The translations under genes were made by a program, and so were the position numbers. Positions 26,501 through 34,691 of a stretch of 40,881 bases of DNA are shown here, one piece after another; the stretch's first letter is position 1; every line of letters begins with the position of its first letter. This DNA is from UBA3064 sp016868095 (GTDB lineage: Bacteria; Pseudomonadota; Gammaproteobacteria; Burkholderiales; Burkholderiaceae_E), in NCBI GenBank assembly GCA_041175665.1, contig JBEDEM010000043.1, positions 1 through 40,881 on the forward strand. The letters are read 5' to 3'. A model generated the notes under the pieces. The model was given only the letters and a program-made list of their open reading frames with translations. It ran no database searches and was not told where the DNA came from.

Positions 26501-27127
26501 CCTAACGTCAGGAATCTCAACTTCTGCATAGAGCGAAGACTGCCCGAAATTTGCCTTAGCCTCCCGAGAGGCCTGCTCAATGACGCTGCTCATCTTCGTT
26601 AATTGATCAACGGCTCTTATCCCTCGACCACCACCACCGGACTCAGCTTTTAAGAGTACGCTTGCATTTGGCCCGTAGTCTTCTTTGGCCTTTCTTAATA
26701 AGGCTTCAAGCGATGTGCGATCGCTCGTATCGAATTGGCCCGGAACTGTGGGAATTCCAAGTTCTTTGGCTAGGGCGATTGCAGCTGGTTTCTGACCCAT
26801 TAATGCAATAACCTTTGGATCGGGTCCAACCCACTTGAGTCCCGCATCAATAGCAAGTCTCGCAGCATCGGGATGCTCGCTCAGAAATCCATAACCTGGA
26901 TGAATTAGCGCCGCCCCTTCTTGTTGTGCGATTTGTATCAACGCCTTGATGTCTAAATACGCGGTGGGACCAGAGCCTGGTAATTGCACGACCCGATCCA
27001 TATATGGGCCATGGTGCGCAACACCTTCGTCGCTTGCACATACGCCTAGCGTCTCCATACCCATCCGCTGCGCGGTTTGCGCAATTCTGACGGCAATCTC
27101 TGAGCGGTTGGCGATCAGCAATCGCAT
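23525..27127 (-). CDS. Single-chain biotin-dependent acyl-CoA carboxylase (BC-BCCP-CT)
   Basis: This 1200-residue enzyme carries all three parts in one chain. Biotin carboxylase spans 1-460 (MRLLIANRSEIAVRIA, HPGYGFLSEHPD, ATP-grasp loop ESGGGGRGIRAV near 162, FIEVNARLQVEHTVTE near 286). The biotin carrier spans about 548-620, with the biotinylated Lys582 in ESMKM. The carboxyltransferase runs from about 650 to 1145 (EGGGGRPGDVD near 781, GRCFAGNAVLLGCCDVIIAT near 821, IDTPGNMVGPQAEAQA near 1004). Such chains carboxylate acyl-CoAs using bicarbonate and ATP. Most proteobacterial enzymes are multi-subunit, so the fusion is noteworthy. The start has GAGGA upstream. The tail (1143-1178) is six hexapeptide repeats. 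It is the first gene of the CoA operon and divergent from the pilin gene. Confidence 0.93.
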   Translation of the reverse strand: MRLLIANRSEIAVRIAQTAQRMGMETLGVCASDEGVAHHGPYMDRVVQLPGSGPTAYLDIKALIQIAQQEGAALIHPGYGFLSEHPDAARLAIDAGLKWVGPDPKVIALMGQKPAAIALAKELGIPTVPGQFDTSDRTSLEALLRKAKEDYGPNASVLLKAESGGGGRGIRAVDQLTKMSSVIEQASREAKANFGQSSLYAEVEIPDVRHIEVQFIGDGTRVWILGDRDCSIQRRRQKFVEIGPAPSIGKETRKALHQAAAKLALRTNYRGLGTAEFVLRDDSWWFIEVNARLQVEHTVTEATTGLDLVALQLILAKTHPMASSQEIRSLLRAFPSSDHLDAELDPGLAPFHSIAIQCRVMAESYEREAKTNSMQWIIRPSRGSISEWKPPRGAGIRVDTAIEAGFIVTSNYDTLLAKLVVSLPTLAIEEDWGKLLLKLRKAITDFQIKGISTNIDWLGHVVDHLRGNQNNSSPWLDLKTHWFDRWIESLLGKHTALPSNIEAGHSVNRHHRLPTSKPDVKQINHSREGLDDIPSDRTRAVDESSAESIKILSPIDGVILELIKVGTSVAKGAELGTIESMKMHHAIEADRSVRVGRWTVQIGQQVIAGQVIGEAIVLGEDLNAFERVEHLHHLVASGHTVGSGQEHPRVVEWRLREQLTRDEFRHSAVSKRHATGMRTVRENLADLLDDGSFIELGSLVVAAQRRRRSLDDLINHTPADGVITGFGRVGHARFPGASKVAVIAYDYTVLAGTQGKLNHDKQDRLLDLCYKTRTPLLLLAEGGGGRPGDVDVVTAGSLHIKTFSKFALLSGLVPVIGVVAGRCFAGNAVLLGCCDVIIATKNSNIGMAGPAMIEGGGLGRFAAEDIGPSPVQEANGVIDIIAENENQAIALAKRYLSYFQGDESAWQYANESKLSTSLPLDRLRVYDMRLLIERLIDDDSGLELRSKFAPNIITMLARIEGKAIGIIANNPSTLGGAIDANAADKASRFVQLCNAHGLPIISLIDTPGNMVGPQAEAQALVRHCCRLFVAGAKVTVPWVSVVVRKAYGLGAMAMAAGSFHDSLLSVAWPQAEFGGMGLEGAVRLGFKRELESLSSDQEREQLFTTKFDEMMEQGKAISAAMLFEIDAVIDPDATRAWILSALEMAGAHDVAGARDVAGALEPSGSLETAGFLKMAGSHTKGHANRSMASSRLSPRFIDTW
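23594..23701 (-). repeat. 18-bp coding tandem repeat (six hexapeptide units) in the carboxylase tail
   Basis: Residues 1143-1178 read EMAGAH, DVAGAR, DVAGAL, EPSGSL, ETAGFL, KMAGSH: six units of the form (E/D/K)-x-(A/S)-G-x-x. At the DNA level the best conserved copies are three 18-bp units between 23652 and 23705, sharing GCACCGGCCA on the plus strand. The other copies are diverged. The repeat lies after the end of the carboxyltransferase domain, so it is unlikely to be catalytic. Confidence 0.88.
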
Positions 27128-27232
27128 AAATAGTCCTCAGTCAGTGGGTTGTCGATTGTTTTCGCTGTGAGTAAGGCGACTAATCCTAGCTGATACCGGG
27201 AGGTCTTCATTTGAAAATTACCGGAGAACCTC

Positions 27233-27511
27233 ATGAATACGAAGTTAAGTAGCAAATCAAAGTTCCGTAATCAACGCGGCCAAGGTATGACTGAGTATTT
27301 GATTGTTGTTGCCCTTATTGCGGTGGCCGCGATTGGGGTTTATGGATTCTTCGGTCAAACGCTTAGAAGTCAAACCGCTGGCATTGCACTCGAACTGTCA
27401 GGGCAAAGTGCAAGCGAAGCAATCAATCAAGCAAAGAGCGCGGCAACTCAAGCACAAGGTGCCGCAAACCAGCGCCGAGGCTTGGATGACTTCGGTGGCG
27501 GCAATCGCTAA
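27233..27511 (+). CDS. Flp/TadE-type pilin-like small protein
   Basis: This 92-residue protein has a prepilin-like N-terminus: a basic leader, then RGQGMTEYLIVVALIAVAAIGVYGFFG with Glu at the fifth position after the likely Gly cleavage site, and a single hydrophobic helix. The rest is Ala/Gln-rich (AINQAKSAATQAQGAANQRR) and ends in DDFGGGNR. This is the typical first gene of Tad loci and probably encodes the major pilin or a pilin-like subunit, inserted in the inner membrane and processed by a prepilin peptidase. GGAGA lies eight bases before the ATG. It is divergent from the carboxylase gene and begins the pilus operon. Confidence 0.85.
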   Translation: MNTKLSSKSKFRNQRGQGMTEYLIVVALIAVAAIGVYGFFGQTLRSQTAGIALELSGQSASEAINQAKSAATQAQGAANQRRGLDDFGGGNR

Positions 27512-27545
27512 GAATCACTGTGTCGTGCTAGATTGGACGCGGGCC

Positions 27546-28964
27546 ATGTCAAGACGAGATCAGACGCTAGCTCTCAGTAGGCCAGCGCTGCTTGTGAAAT
27601 CCTTGTTCAAACGGGGCAAACGGCATGCACATTTTCCGATGCAGCTGGGACAAATCTTTCCGTTGAGCTTGCTCATTCTTGGGATTATTTCGAGCCTAGC
27701 GCTCTTCTTTGGGAAATATGCACTTGATATCAACCGCGTTCACCATCGCCAAAACCTGGCTGATGCTGCGGCGCTTAGTGCTGCGACCTGGCGGGCGCGC
27801 GCTTTAAACTTCAACGCATTCGCAAATCGGGCCCTGATCGCTCAAGAGGTGTATGCCGCGCACTTAACGGAGGCGAACGGCTGGGCTGCCTACGCCAAAT
27901 CACTTGCAAAGCGCGGTCAGGAGCTTGCTCAGATTTTCCCGGCAGCGCAGCCCGCAGCGCAGACTATAGCCAGGCTCATTAGCATCGACGAGCAGTTGCT
28001 GCATCAGCTAAGCGAGCTTGAGCTCTTTGCTCGAACGGCGCCTGGGTTAGGCCTCAATGACCAATTGGCTTCGGCGCAATATGCATTTCTAAGGTCAGCT
28101 GATGGATTTGGACTTTCAGCGATTGCCAATGAGATTGTTCAAGCCGCCGACTCGAATGCCTTCGCCCATGTTGTAGCGGGTGATCGTTTTTCGCAAAGTT
28201 GGACATCTGAAGTAACGGACCAAGCAAAGGCGCAGCAGCGCAAACTGATTTGGCAATCACTTCGAACGCAAACACAAACCTTGGAGCCGCCGAGCCCCGA
28301 ACCTGAGGAACATGATGTTGCTACTCGCCAACTCGCTGTTGATCATCAAGTCGAAGATCAAATCGCACCCATCCCGACTCTCAATTGCATCCCAAGGTCA
28401 CTTAAGCAACTAACGGGCCGATTAGTGCGCGAGTCGGCCCTCCAGCAGCTCGAAACAGGTTGGCTGTCAAACCATAGCCTTTCGCTTCATGGCTGGCGCC
28501 GTGGCCGACTCTTGCCGATCTGTGGTGATCAGCGGGAGTCGATGCCAATTGCATGGGCACAGCGTCAGTCGAGCCATCAATCTGGGGCAGATGATAGGTC
28601 AACACCCACAGAATCCGCTGAGCTACAAGATTCAATCAATTGGCAAAATGGGCAGGCTAAGGAGCTAGCCCAAATGGATAGCTCAAGATTTGATGGCTAT
28701 TTCGGGGCGGGGCGCCTGATGAGGATCGACCCTCAAAACGTTCGTGCGCTTCGGCATCCCCTGCGTATTCTGATATCGGTACGAACCGGGCCAAAGCAAA
28801 GCGCAGGCTACAGTTTTGGAGCGGCTTGGGTCTTTCACCCGGACCCCATCCATGAGTCGACATCACCCTCGAGTTATTGGTTATTTCCAAACTGGCAAGC
28901 TCGGCTAAGTGTGCCCACAAAGGACGAGCTCCTGCAGGCAGAACAGGGAGCGGCTGGACGATGA
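27546..28964 (+). CDS. TadG-like pilus-assembly protein
   Basis: This protein of about 472 residues has one N-terminal hydrophobic helix (GQIFPLSLLILGIISSLALF) followed by the TadG-like block INRVHHRQNLADAAALSAAT. That block is characteristic of the Flp-assembly TadG N-terminal domain. The rest is periplasmic, polar and not recognisable in detail, with no von Willebrand motif visible. The ATG at 27546 is chosen because frames starting earlier (27303 on) overlap the pilin gene and read as an out-of-frame shadow; ATG 27882 would be too far in. It follows the pilin by 34 bases and overlaps the TadE-like gene by four bases (ATGA). Confidence 0.72.
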   Translation: MSRRDQTLALSRPALLVKSLFKRGKRHAHFPMQLGQIFPLSLLILGIISSLALFFGKYALDINRVHHRQNLADAAALSAATWRARALNFNAFANRALIAQEVYAAHLTEANGWAAYAKSLAKRGQELAQIFPAAQPAAQTIARLISIDEQLLHQLSELELFARTAPGLGLNDQLASAQYAFLRSADGFGLSAIANEIVQAADSNAFAHVVAGDRFSQSWTSEVTDQAKAQQRKLIWQSLRTQTQTLEPPSPEPEEHDVATRQLAVDHQVEDQIAPIPTLNCIPRSLKQLTGRLVRESALQQLETGWLSNHSLSLHGWRRGRLLPICGDQRESMPIAWAQRQSSHQSGADDRSTPTESAELQDSINWQNGQAKELAQMDSSRFDGYFGAGRLMRIDPQNVRALRHPLRILISVRTGPKQSAGYSFGAAWVFHPDPIHESTSPSSYWLFPNWQARLSVPTKDELLQAEQGAAGR

Positions 28965-29764
28965 CTAAGCGGATCACGCCCCATTTAGTCAATGAGAGCG
29001 GTCAAGCGTTGACGGAGCTCATGGGTTTTTTAATCTTGCTTGTGCTGGTGGTAAGTGCCATGCGAGTCTTCGCAAGCATCGCTAATGCCGATGACTCCCA
29101 AATTGCTGAGGCGCGTTGGATGAGCTTTCATTGTGCCTATCGTCACATTTATTGCAGCGAGCTCGTCGAACCACATACTCCCCAAGAGGCTTTACTCGCA
29201 CCGCTGGGTTCCGACAGAACCCATGAGTTGAGCTTGAATTCCGAGCCGTCTGACCGCTTGCCGCATGCGCAGCATGGACATTCGTCAAAAATCGAACGGC
29301 AATTTATCCGAGTTCCATTTGATGCCGGAACTTCGCTCTTAGCGCGCAATGCGCCGATCGGCAGTTCGTCGAAATCTATCGAGGATTTTGCTTCACATCT
29401 CGGTGTGCATACCAAGGATGAGCTACATATGGCTCGGGTCACTTCATCAGTGCAAATCCACGAAAGCGGATCGAAGTTTGGACTACCAAACCAGATCGGC
29501 CTATCGCCGCGACGTCTCGCTATGCTGGTTGGTGACGGATCGGTGGAAGCGACTACGCAAGGAGAGATGCACACAGTCGAGCGAGTGAAACAGAGCATCG
29601 CGCTGCCTGGACAATATGCGCTTGACAGCTTGCTGTCAATCAACGACTCCTTGAAGGGGCTGCTGCGGACCTTGGGGCTTGAAACTGTCGAGACAATTTG
29701 GTCCAAGCGCGAGGTCAAACTTCTAGAACGTGAAACTTTCAATAAAACGCTAAATGATGAATAA
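28961..29764 (+). CDS. TadE-like minor pilin / pseudopilin
   Basis: This 267-residue protein has a prepilin-like N-terminus: NESGQALTELMGFLILLVLVVSAMRVF, with Glu five residues after the Gly, and one membrane helix. The large soluble part has no recognised domain and would be periplasmic. TadE-type pseudopilins are thought to act in Flp pilus assembly. The ATG at 28961 overlaps the TadG-like stop. A 57-base gap follows before the next gene. Confidence 0.72.
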   Translation: MTKRITPHLVNESGQALTELMGFLILLVLVVSAMRVFASIANADDSQIAEARWMSFHCAYRHIYCSELVEPHTPQEALLAPLGSDRTHELSLNSEPSDRLPHAQHGHSSKIERQFIRVPFDAGTSLLARNAPIGSSSKSIEDFASHLGVHTKDELHMARVTSSVQIHESGSKFGLPNQIGLSPRRLAMLVGDGSVEATTQGEMHTVERVKQSIALPGQYALDSLLSINDSLKGLLRTLGLETVETIWSKREVKLLERETFNKTLNDE

Positions 29765-29821
29765 AGCGCGACATGATCTATATGACGTCCCGTTACTAAG
29801 CCCGTAACGTTTATTTCGCAT

Positions 29822-30367
29822 ATGCATTGCTCAATTAGTAACATCATCACGAACATTCGCCGCCCATTGCTCGCCAGCCTGCTAGCCACTTGGGCACTCG
29901 CAGCATTGCTCCTCGCTCCGACTGCAGCAAACGCAGCACCGTTTCATTTGAATGATGGCTGGTTAGTGTTTGGACTTGATAAATCGGCGGTAAAGGAAAA
30001 GCTCGCTAGCCTGCGCTGCGAGGGCGAGCTTGAAGCAATCTTTGTTCGGGTTGAAATGCCGCTGATTGCGATTAACTGGCTGCATCCATCAGGTTGCACA
30101 CGCGACTGGATGTCCAATCAACATTGGCCCTTGACGACCACGCTTAGATTGGCAAAGCAACTTAGCGTTTCAGGTTACTCACAGCTCGGCTCCCAATTGG
30201 CTCCAAGCAGCATGAATGTATCAGATCCATCGATGAATCTGAGCTTCGTTAAACAGGACCAATTGTTACGAATAGCTGTGTGGATTCGTTGCACTCGCGC
30301 GACTTGCCAAGTCTATGCAAGTGAAAGCCGTTGGCAGGTGCAGTCCTCACCGACCGCTCAACGTTAG
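29822..30367 (+). CDS. Secreted protein of unknown function in the pilus operon
   Basis: I do not recognise a family. The 181-residue protein has a long N-terminal stretch with a hydrophobic core (LLASLLATWALAALLLAPTAANAA) ending in a plausible signal-peptidase site (ANA-AP). The predicted mature part of about 140 residues has four cysteines, which could form periplasmic disulphides. It sits between the TadE-like and CpaB genes, so a role in pilus assembly is likely, but only by position. It ends 24 bases before the CpaB start. Confidence 0.65.
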   Translation: MHCSISNIITNIRRPLLASLLATWALAALLLAPTAANAAPFHLNDGWLVFGLDKSAVKEKLASLRCEGELEAIFVRVEMPLIAINWLHPSGCTRDWMSNQHWPLTTTLRLAKQLSVSGYSQLGSQLAPSSMNVSDPSMNLSFVKQDQLLRIAVWIRCTRATCQVYASESRWQVQSSPTAQR

Positions 30368-30391
30368 TGCAACGCCAAGTCGAGAGAAAGT

Positions 30392-31570
30392 ATGCAAACA
30401 CCGTTCTCAGATTATCAAGCAGATGCTTTGCCAAAGCCTCACCAGAAACTTTGGCAAAGGATTCGACTCTTCACAGAAAAGCTGATGAACAGCGTCAGCG
30501 ATTTCTGGAATGCACCAGGTAAGTTTCGATGGCCGCTATTTCTCATTGCGCTGCTCGGTGCGCTTGCTTCGGTTTTCTTCTTAAGGTCATCGCTAGATCT
30601 TGATCAGACAGTAAATATCGACCATAAGCCAAAGGGGCGCGAAGTGATCGTAGCAAAGCAAAGCTTAGGACCTGGCGATGTTTTAACCCGTGAGAATTTG
30701 GCTATTGGCAAAGTGCCAGACGACTTCTTCGAAGACTCGATGTTCTTGCCAGATCGTTTCCCCGACATTGATGGCCTTGTTATGACGCAAACACTAGCGC
30801 CAGGACAGGCTCTTTCCACGGCCCACATCCGACGATCAGAGCGAAGGCATCCAAGTCTCGGACTTCGCAGGATTCAGTTGGTCCTTGCCGATCGTTATGG
30901 CTTTAAACAGCTTCCCTTGCCGGGCGACTTCGTCGATTTCTATTGGCAGATGACCCAAGCGCATCAGGCCAGTACAACACATCCAGACAATGGCAGCTAT
31001 TTAGTTGAAGACGTCCAACTCGTGTCCATCAAGCGCAGTTCAGAGCCTGATGCTCAAAGCTCAACTCGGCGATCTGACAAAGGGTCTTGGATTCATGTCG
31101 AAGTTGAGGTCATACCCGAAGCTGCGCTTCGCTTGCTCAAGGCGTCCGCCCATGGTGCGCTTCAAATGGTGTTGCGTAACCCTGATGATCGCTCACTAGG
31201 TCAGGCATTATCAACGTCGATGCCCAAAAAAAGCAGCGCGAGCACTGATAGGGCCGCGGCATCATCTTCCCAGCGTCCAACCGCAGAAAAGGTTCAGGGT
31301 AAAGCCTCTCAAGCAGAAGCGGCTAAATCCAGGGAACATGGTCTCGGCAGTCGCGTCGAAGTGATTCGCGGTGGTCAACGAACGCTTGAGCTAATCCACC
31401 CTAGCGTTGAGCATTCGCAGGCTTTATCGCCCGATCTCGCCAGAGTTACCCCGAGCAAGGCCATCGAACACGATAGGTCCCTTGATAGCAGGGAGGCGCA
31501 GGAGATGCTGCAGCATTTGCGCCGTCTGACCGAGCCTTCATCGACGCAAGCGGGAGTTATTGAGAAATGA
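30392..31570 (+). CDS. cpaB: Flp pilus assembly protein CpaB/RcpC
   Basis: CpaB/RcpC is a periplasmic Tad component next to the secretin. The 392-residue product has one N-terminal membrane helix (FRWPLFLIALLGALASVFFL, about 46-66). A SAF-like domain follows: REVIVAKQSLGPGDVLTREN and MTQTLAPGQALSTAHI, typical of this family. LADRYGFKQLPLPGDFVDFY and a Ser/Arg-rich tail come after. GAGAGAAAG lies just before the ATG. Its last bases overlap the secretin start (ATGA at 31567). The C-terminal half has no clear second domain. Confidence 0.85.
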   Translation: MQTPFSDYQADALPKPHQKLWQRIRLFTEKLMNSVSDFWNAPGKFRWPLFLIALLGALASVFFLRSSLDLDQTVNIDHKPKGREVIVAKQSLGPGDVLTRENLAIGKVPDDFFEDSMFLPDRFPDIDGLVMTQTLAPGQALSTAHIRRSERRHPSLGLRRIQLVLADRYGFKQLPLPGDFVDFYWQMTQAHQASTTHPDNGSYLVEDVQLVSIKRSSEPDAQSSTRRSDKGSWIHVEVEVIPEAALRLLKASAHGALQMVLRNPDDRSLGQALSTSMPKKSSASTDRAAASSSQRPTAEKVQGKASQAEAAKSREHGLGSRVEVIRGGQRTLELIHPSVEHSQALSPDLARVTPSKAIEHDRSLDSREAQEMLQHLRRLTEPSSTQAGVIEK

Positions 31571-32727
31571 TCTACCTTTCAAAGCTTTTGCTGTGGATCG
31601 TTCTATCTTTTGCAAGTCTACAGGTCTACGCAAGTCAGGCTGTAGAGTCCCGGCAAAAGTATCAGCTTCTGGTCGGCGATTCGGTAGTTGTATCAACCAG
31701 TGGGATGTACAGGGTCTCAGTCGGCAACGCTAGAGCGATTCAAGCCGTGCCGGTGGACCCGAGTGAACTCTTGCTGATCGGCGAAGCTGCCGGGTTTTCT
31801 CGAGTGCACGTCTGGGAAAAAGGAAGGGTCAGAAGCATCGAGGTCACTGTGCTTGCAAACCATCTTGAGCGCGTACTAGAAGAGGCTAGAGCCGCACTTG
31901 ACCCGGATACGCGTTTACGCGTAGAGCAGCAGGCAAACCGAGTTGTTGTTGAAGGTGATTCGATGAGCCAGGCAGAACGGCAGCGACTAGGGGAGCTGGC
32001 TAAACGATATGGCGACCTCACTATTCTTGCGCACGGCACTGCCGCAGAATCTTCTGCACAAGTTGACCTTTATTTTGTTGAAGTCAAGCGTGAGAAGGTG
32101 GATCAGTTGGGCATTCGGTGGAATCCGTTTTCTAACGGGCCAAGCGCTGGACTTCATGTTGATAGGAGCAACCCACTCACCTGGACGCTTGGGATCGCTG
32201 CACAACTAAGCTCAACCTTACAGTTGCTACACAATGAAGGTGATGCTGTGGTGCTCGCGCGGCCCAGCTTGAGGTCAAAGCTCGGTAGCCCGGCTCGATT
32301 TGTTGCAGGCGGCGAATTACCGATACCTGTGAGTAGCGCTCTCGGCCAGGGATCCGTCATTTTTAAAGAATATGGCATTCGGATTGAACTTATGCCCACG
32401 ATCGTTCAGGGTGACGTCCTAAATCTCAAATTAAGTGCTGAGATTTCGTCGATCAACTTTGAGACACAGGTAAAGGACGTTCCAGGAATCTCCAAACGGC
32501 GTACCGAGTCGGAAGTTCAAATTAGATCGGGCGAGACAATCGTTGTTGCTGGTTTGATCTCTGACGATGTTGCCAAGAACTTCGAGCGGTTGCCTGGTGT
32601 TAGTGACCTACCGGGAATAGGTGGGCTGTTCCGATCAAGAAATTTTCGCGATCGAAACACCGAATTGCTATTACTTGTTGCCCCCCGCTTGATACCAGCA
32701 TCTGACCGGAATGGAGATACAAAATGA
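31567..32727 (+). CDS. cpaC: Tad outer-membrane secretin CpaC/RcpA
   Basis: This 386-residue protein has a signal peptide (YLSKLLLWIVLSFASLQVYA) and the N-terminal CpaC-type domain with VGDSVVVSTSGMYRVSVGN and a BON-like stretch near 100-165. The secretin core follows: LARPSLRSKLGSPARFVAGG, IRIELMPTIVQGD and, at the end, LPGVSDLPGIGGLFRSRNFR followed by TELLLLVAPRLI. It should form the outer-membrane channel for the pilus. It is at the short end for the family. It is four-base coupled both to CpaB upstream and to the ATPase downstream. Confidence 0.93.
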   Translation: MIYLSKLLLWIVLSFASLQVYASQAVESRQKYQLLVGDSVVVSTSGMYRVSVGNARAIQAVPVDPSELLLIGEAAGFSRVHVWEKGRVRSIEVTVLANHLERVLEEARAALDPDTRLRVEQQANRVVVEGDSMSQAERQRLGELAKRYGDLTILAHGTAAESSAQVDLYFVEVKREKVDQLGIRWNPFSNGPSAGLHVDRSNPLTWTLGIAAQLSSTLQLLHNEGDAVVLARPSLRSKLGSPARFVAGGELPIPVSSALGQGSVIFKEYGIRIELMPTIVQGDVLNLKLSAEISSINFETQVKDVPGISKRRTESEVQIRSGETIVVAGLISDDVAKNFERLPGVSDLPGIGGLFRSRNFRDRNTELLLLVAPRLIPASDRNGDTK

Positions 32728-34691
32728 ATGACGTTATAATTAATTGGGCCCGCTCAGGTGAAGCCCCCCAACGTATCACCATGCATGATGGTGCATTAAG
32801 AGTCGGGCGTTCGCAGCATTGCGCTATTCGGCTTCATGGCTGGGGAATTGCCAAGGAGCACGCGATCGTTTTTCAAATTGATCATCAGTACTATATCCGC
32901 GATTTAGGTGGCCTCGGAGGCGTCAAGGTAAATGGCACGCGCATAGGCGAATTTGGTCCATTAAGCCCGAGAGACAGGATTCAAATTGGTAGCTACCTCA
33001 TCCAACTTTCGGCCGCTTCAAAGCAAGGCATGCAGGAGGCAAGTAACAGAGAAAACCAAGGCCCAAAGGACTTAGGCCTTCAAGCCAAGGGTATCGCTGA
33101 TCATGACCATAGCGCAGATGACAAGCCATTACATCTTGCAAGCAAGCAAAAAAGCGATCGGACAGCGCCGGACCTAAAAGGCGACGCCCAATTACTCCCT
33201 CCGATCAGCCAGATCGAGTCAGAGCCGCTTGTTGACGGGTGCGATCATCGACAAGGGGAGCAAGCTTCGGACTGCTCCTTTACTCGCGCTCAACAATTAG
33301 CAAAGCAAGTGAGTTGGCTTCGAGCGGCTGCATTTACTGAACTAGATCGTCAAGGACGAAGAGCAGGTGAACATCCTCTTTCAAGGCTTGAAGATGAATT
33401 GCGATCAATTTGCCTTAGCTTGTTATCGACAGAAGAGGGTCGGCGAGAAGATTTGGCTGCGCTTACGGAATCGGAAAAGCTTACGCTCATTCAAGCCACC
33501 ATCGACGAATGCCTAGGCCTAGGCCCGATTCAAACGTTGATGAACGATCCTGGCATCAGCGAGGTCATGGTGAATGGCCCGGATGCGATATACATCGAAA
33601 GGGCAGGGTGCTTGTATCGCGCTCACTTTCACTTCTCATCAGAACAATCATTACGCCATGTCGCAGAGCGAATTGCAGCCCAGGCAGGTCGAAGACTTGA
33701 TCTCGCGGCGCCGACCTTGGATGCGCGGCTTGCTGATGGGTCTCGGGTCAACATTGTCCTACCACCCCTAGCACTTCGGGGTACCCACATCACCATCCGA
33801 AAATTTTCCCAGAAGCTCAAGTCTCTTTCGGATCTTGTGAGTCTGGGAGGTGCCAGTCCAACACTCGCGAGCTTTCTTGCTTGGGCAGTGAGACATCGAC
33901 TTAATTTGCTCGTGGCTGGAGGCACAGGTAGCGGGAAGACAACCTTGTTGAACATGCTGGCTCGCGAAATCGATCCAGGGCATCGCGTTATAACCATCGA
34001 GGACGCAGCAGAATTGCAATTCGAACACCCTCACTGCGTATCGCTTGAGTCAAGGCTGGCTGGGCATGAGGGCCTCGGAGCCGTGAGCATTCGAGACTTG
34101 CTGCGTAACGCGCTGAGGATGCGCCCCGATCGAATTGTCATTGGGGAGTGTCGTGGCGGTGAAGCACTTGATCTTTTGCAAGCCCTTAACACCGGGCATG
34201 GTGGGTCAATGTCAACCATCCACGCCAACTCGCCGCGTGACGCACTGAGTCGACTTGAAGTATTGACTTTGTTAGCAGGACTTGACCTACCTGTCGAAGC
34301 CGTTCGAGCTCAAATCGCCTCTGCTTTTCATCTTGTTATTCAAACGAATCGTTTCGCAGATGGGCAGCGGCGCATCTCAAGCATCAGTGAGATATCTGGT
34401 TTAGAGGGGGGGCAATATCGGATGCAGGATTTATTTTGTTTGAGCAGGGACTCACATACTCATGCTCCTCAATACCGGACGAGTGTCAATACACCCAGCT
34501 GCTTGGAAGCAAGCCACGGCCCCATGAACATTCCTTGGGTCGAGCATTTCGTATCCAATGATTCAAGGTTCATACGTAATGATTCGTTCAATGGGATGCG
34601 AGCGAGTGAGCAACTTGTTGATCAAGAATCGAAGGAAGATGTCGACGCACGAGTCGTCGTTTCCACACGCGACTCAAGAATTGCGGCCTAA
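32724..34691 (+). CDS. cpaF: FHA domain-CpaF/TadA secretion ATPase fusion
   Basis: This 655-residue traffic ATPase powers Flp pilus assembly in the cytoplasm. Residues 1-95 are an N-terminal FHA domain (ALRVGRSQHCAIRLH, AKEHAIVF, VKVNGTRIGE), which binds phosphothreonine peptides. A polar linker of about 130 residues follows. The CpaF core then has GISEVMVNGPDAIYIERAG, ITIRKFSQKLKSL, Walker A LVAGGTGSGKTTLLN (near 397), RLAGHEGLGAVSIRDLLRNA, and a Walker B-side segment RPDRIVIGECRGGEALDLLQ with STIHANSPRDALSRLE. About 80 extra residues follow. No separate TadZ/CpaE gene lies between secretin and ATPase, its usual place. It is coupled to the secretin by ATGA and joins tadB with no gap. Confidence 0.93.
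   Translation: MNDVIINWARSGEAPQRITMHDGALRVGRSQHCAIRLHGWGIAKEHAIVFQIDHQYYIRDLGGLGGVKVNGTRIGEFGPLSPRDRIQIGSYLIQLSAASKQGMQEASNRENQGPKDLGLQAKGIADHDHSADDKPLHLASKQKSDRTAPDLKGDAQLLPPISQIESEPLVDGCDHRQGEQASDCSFTRAQQLAKQVSWLRAAAFTELDRQGRRAGEHPLSRLEDELRSICLSLLSTEEGRREDLAALTESEKLTLIQATIDECLGLGPIQTLMNDPGISEVMVNGPDAIYIERAGCLYRAHFHFSSEQSLRHVAERIAAQAGRRLDLAAPTLDARLADGSRVNIVLPPLALRGTHITIRKFSQKLKSLSDLVSLGGASPTLASFLAWAVRHRLNLLVAGGTGSGKTTLLNMLAREIDPGHRVITIEDAAELQFEHPHCVSLESRLAGHEGLGAVSIRDLLRNALRMRPDRIVIGECRGGEALDLLQALNTGHGGSMSTIHANSPRDALSRLEVLTLLAGLDLPVEAVRAQIASAFHLVIQTNRFADGQRRISSISEISGLEGGQYRMQDLFCLSRDSHTHAPQYRTSVNTPSCLEASHGPMNIPWVEHFVSNDSRFIRNDSFNGMRASEQLVDQESKEDVDARVVVSTRDSRIAA

Noticed and set aside
27303..27545. 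N-terminal extension of the TadG-like protein
   Set aside because: It overlaps the pilin gene in another frame and reads as unconserved basic sequence; the ATG at 27546 explains the conserved start.
29149..29889. 246-codon minus-strand frame over the TadE-like gene
   Set aside because: It is antisense to a gene with a clear prepilin N-terminus, is Ser/Cys-rich with no motif, and is a shadow.
29822..30367. Secreted protein as CpaD or TadD homologue
   Set aside because: No lipobox, no TPR pattern and no CpaD-like sequence are visible; only its position supports a pilus role.
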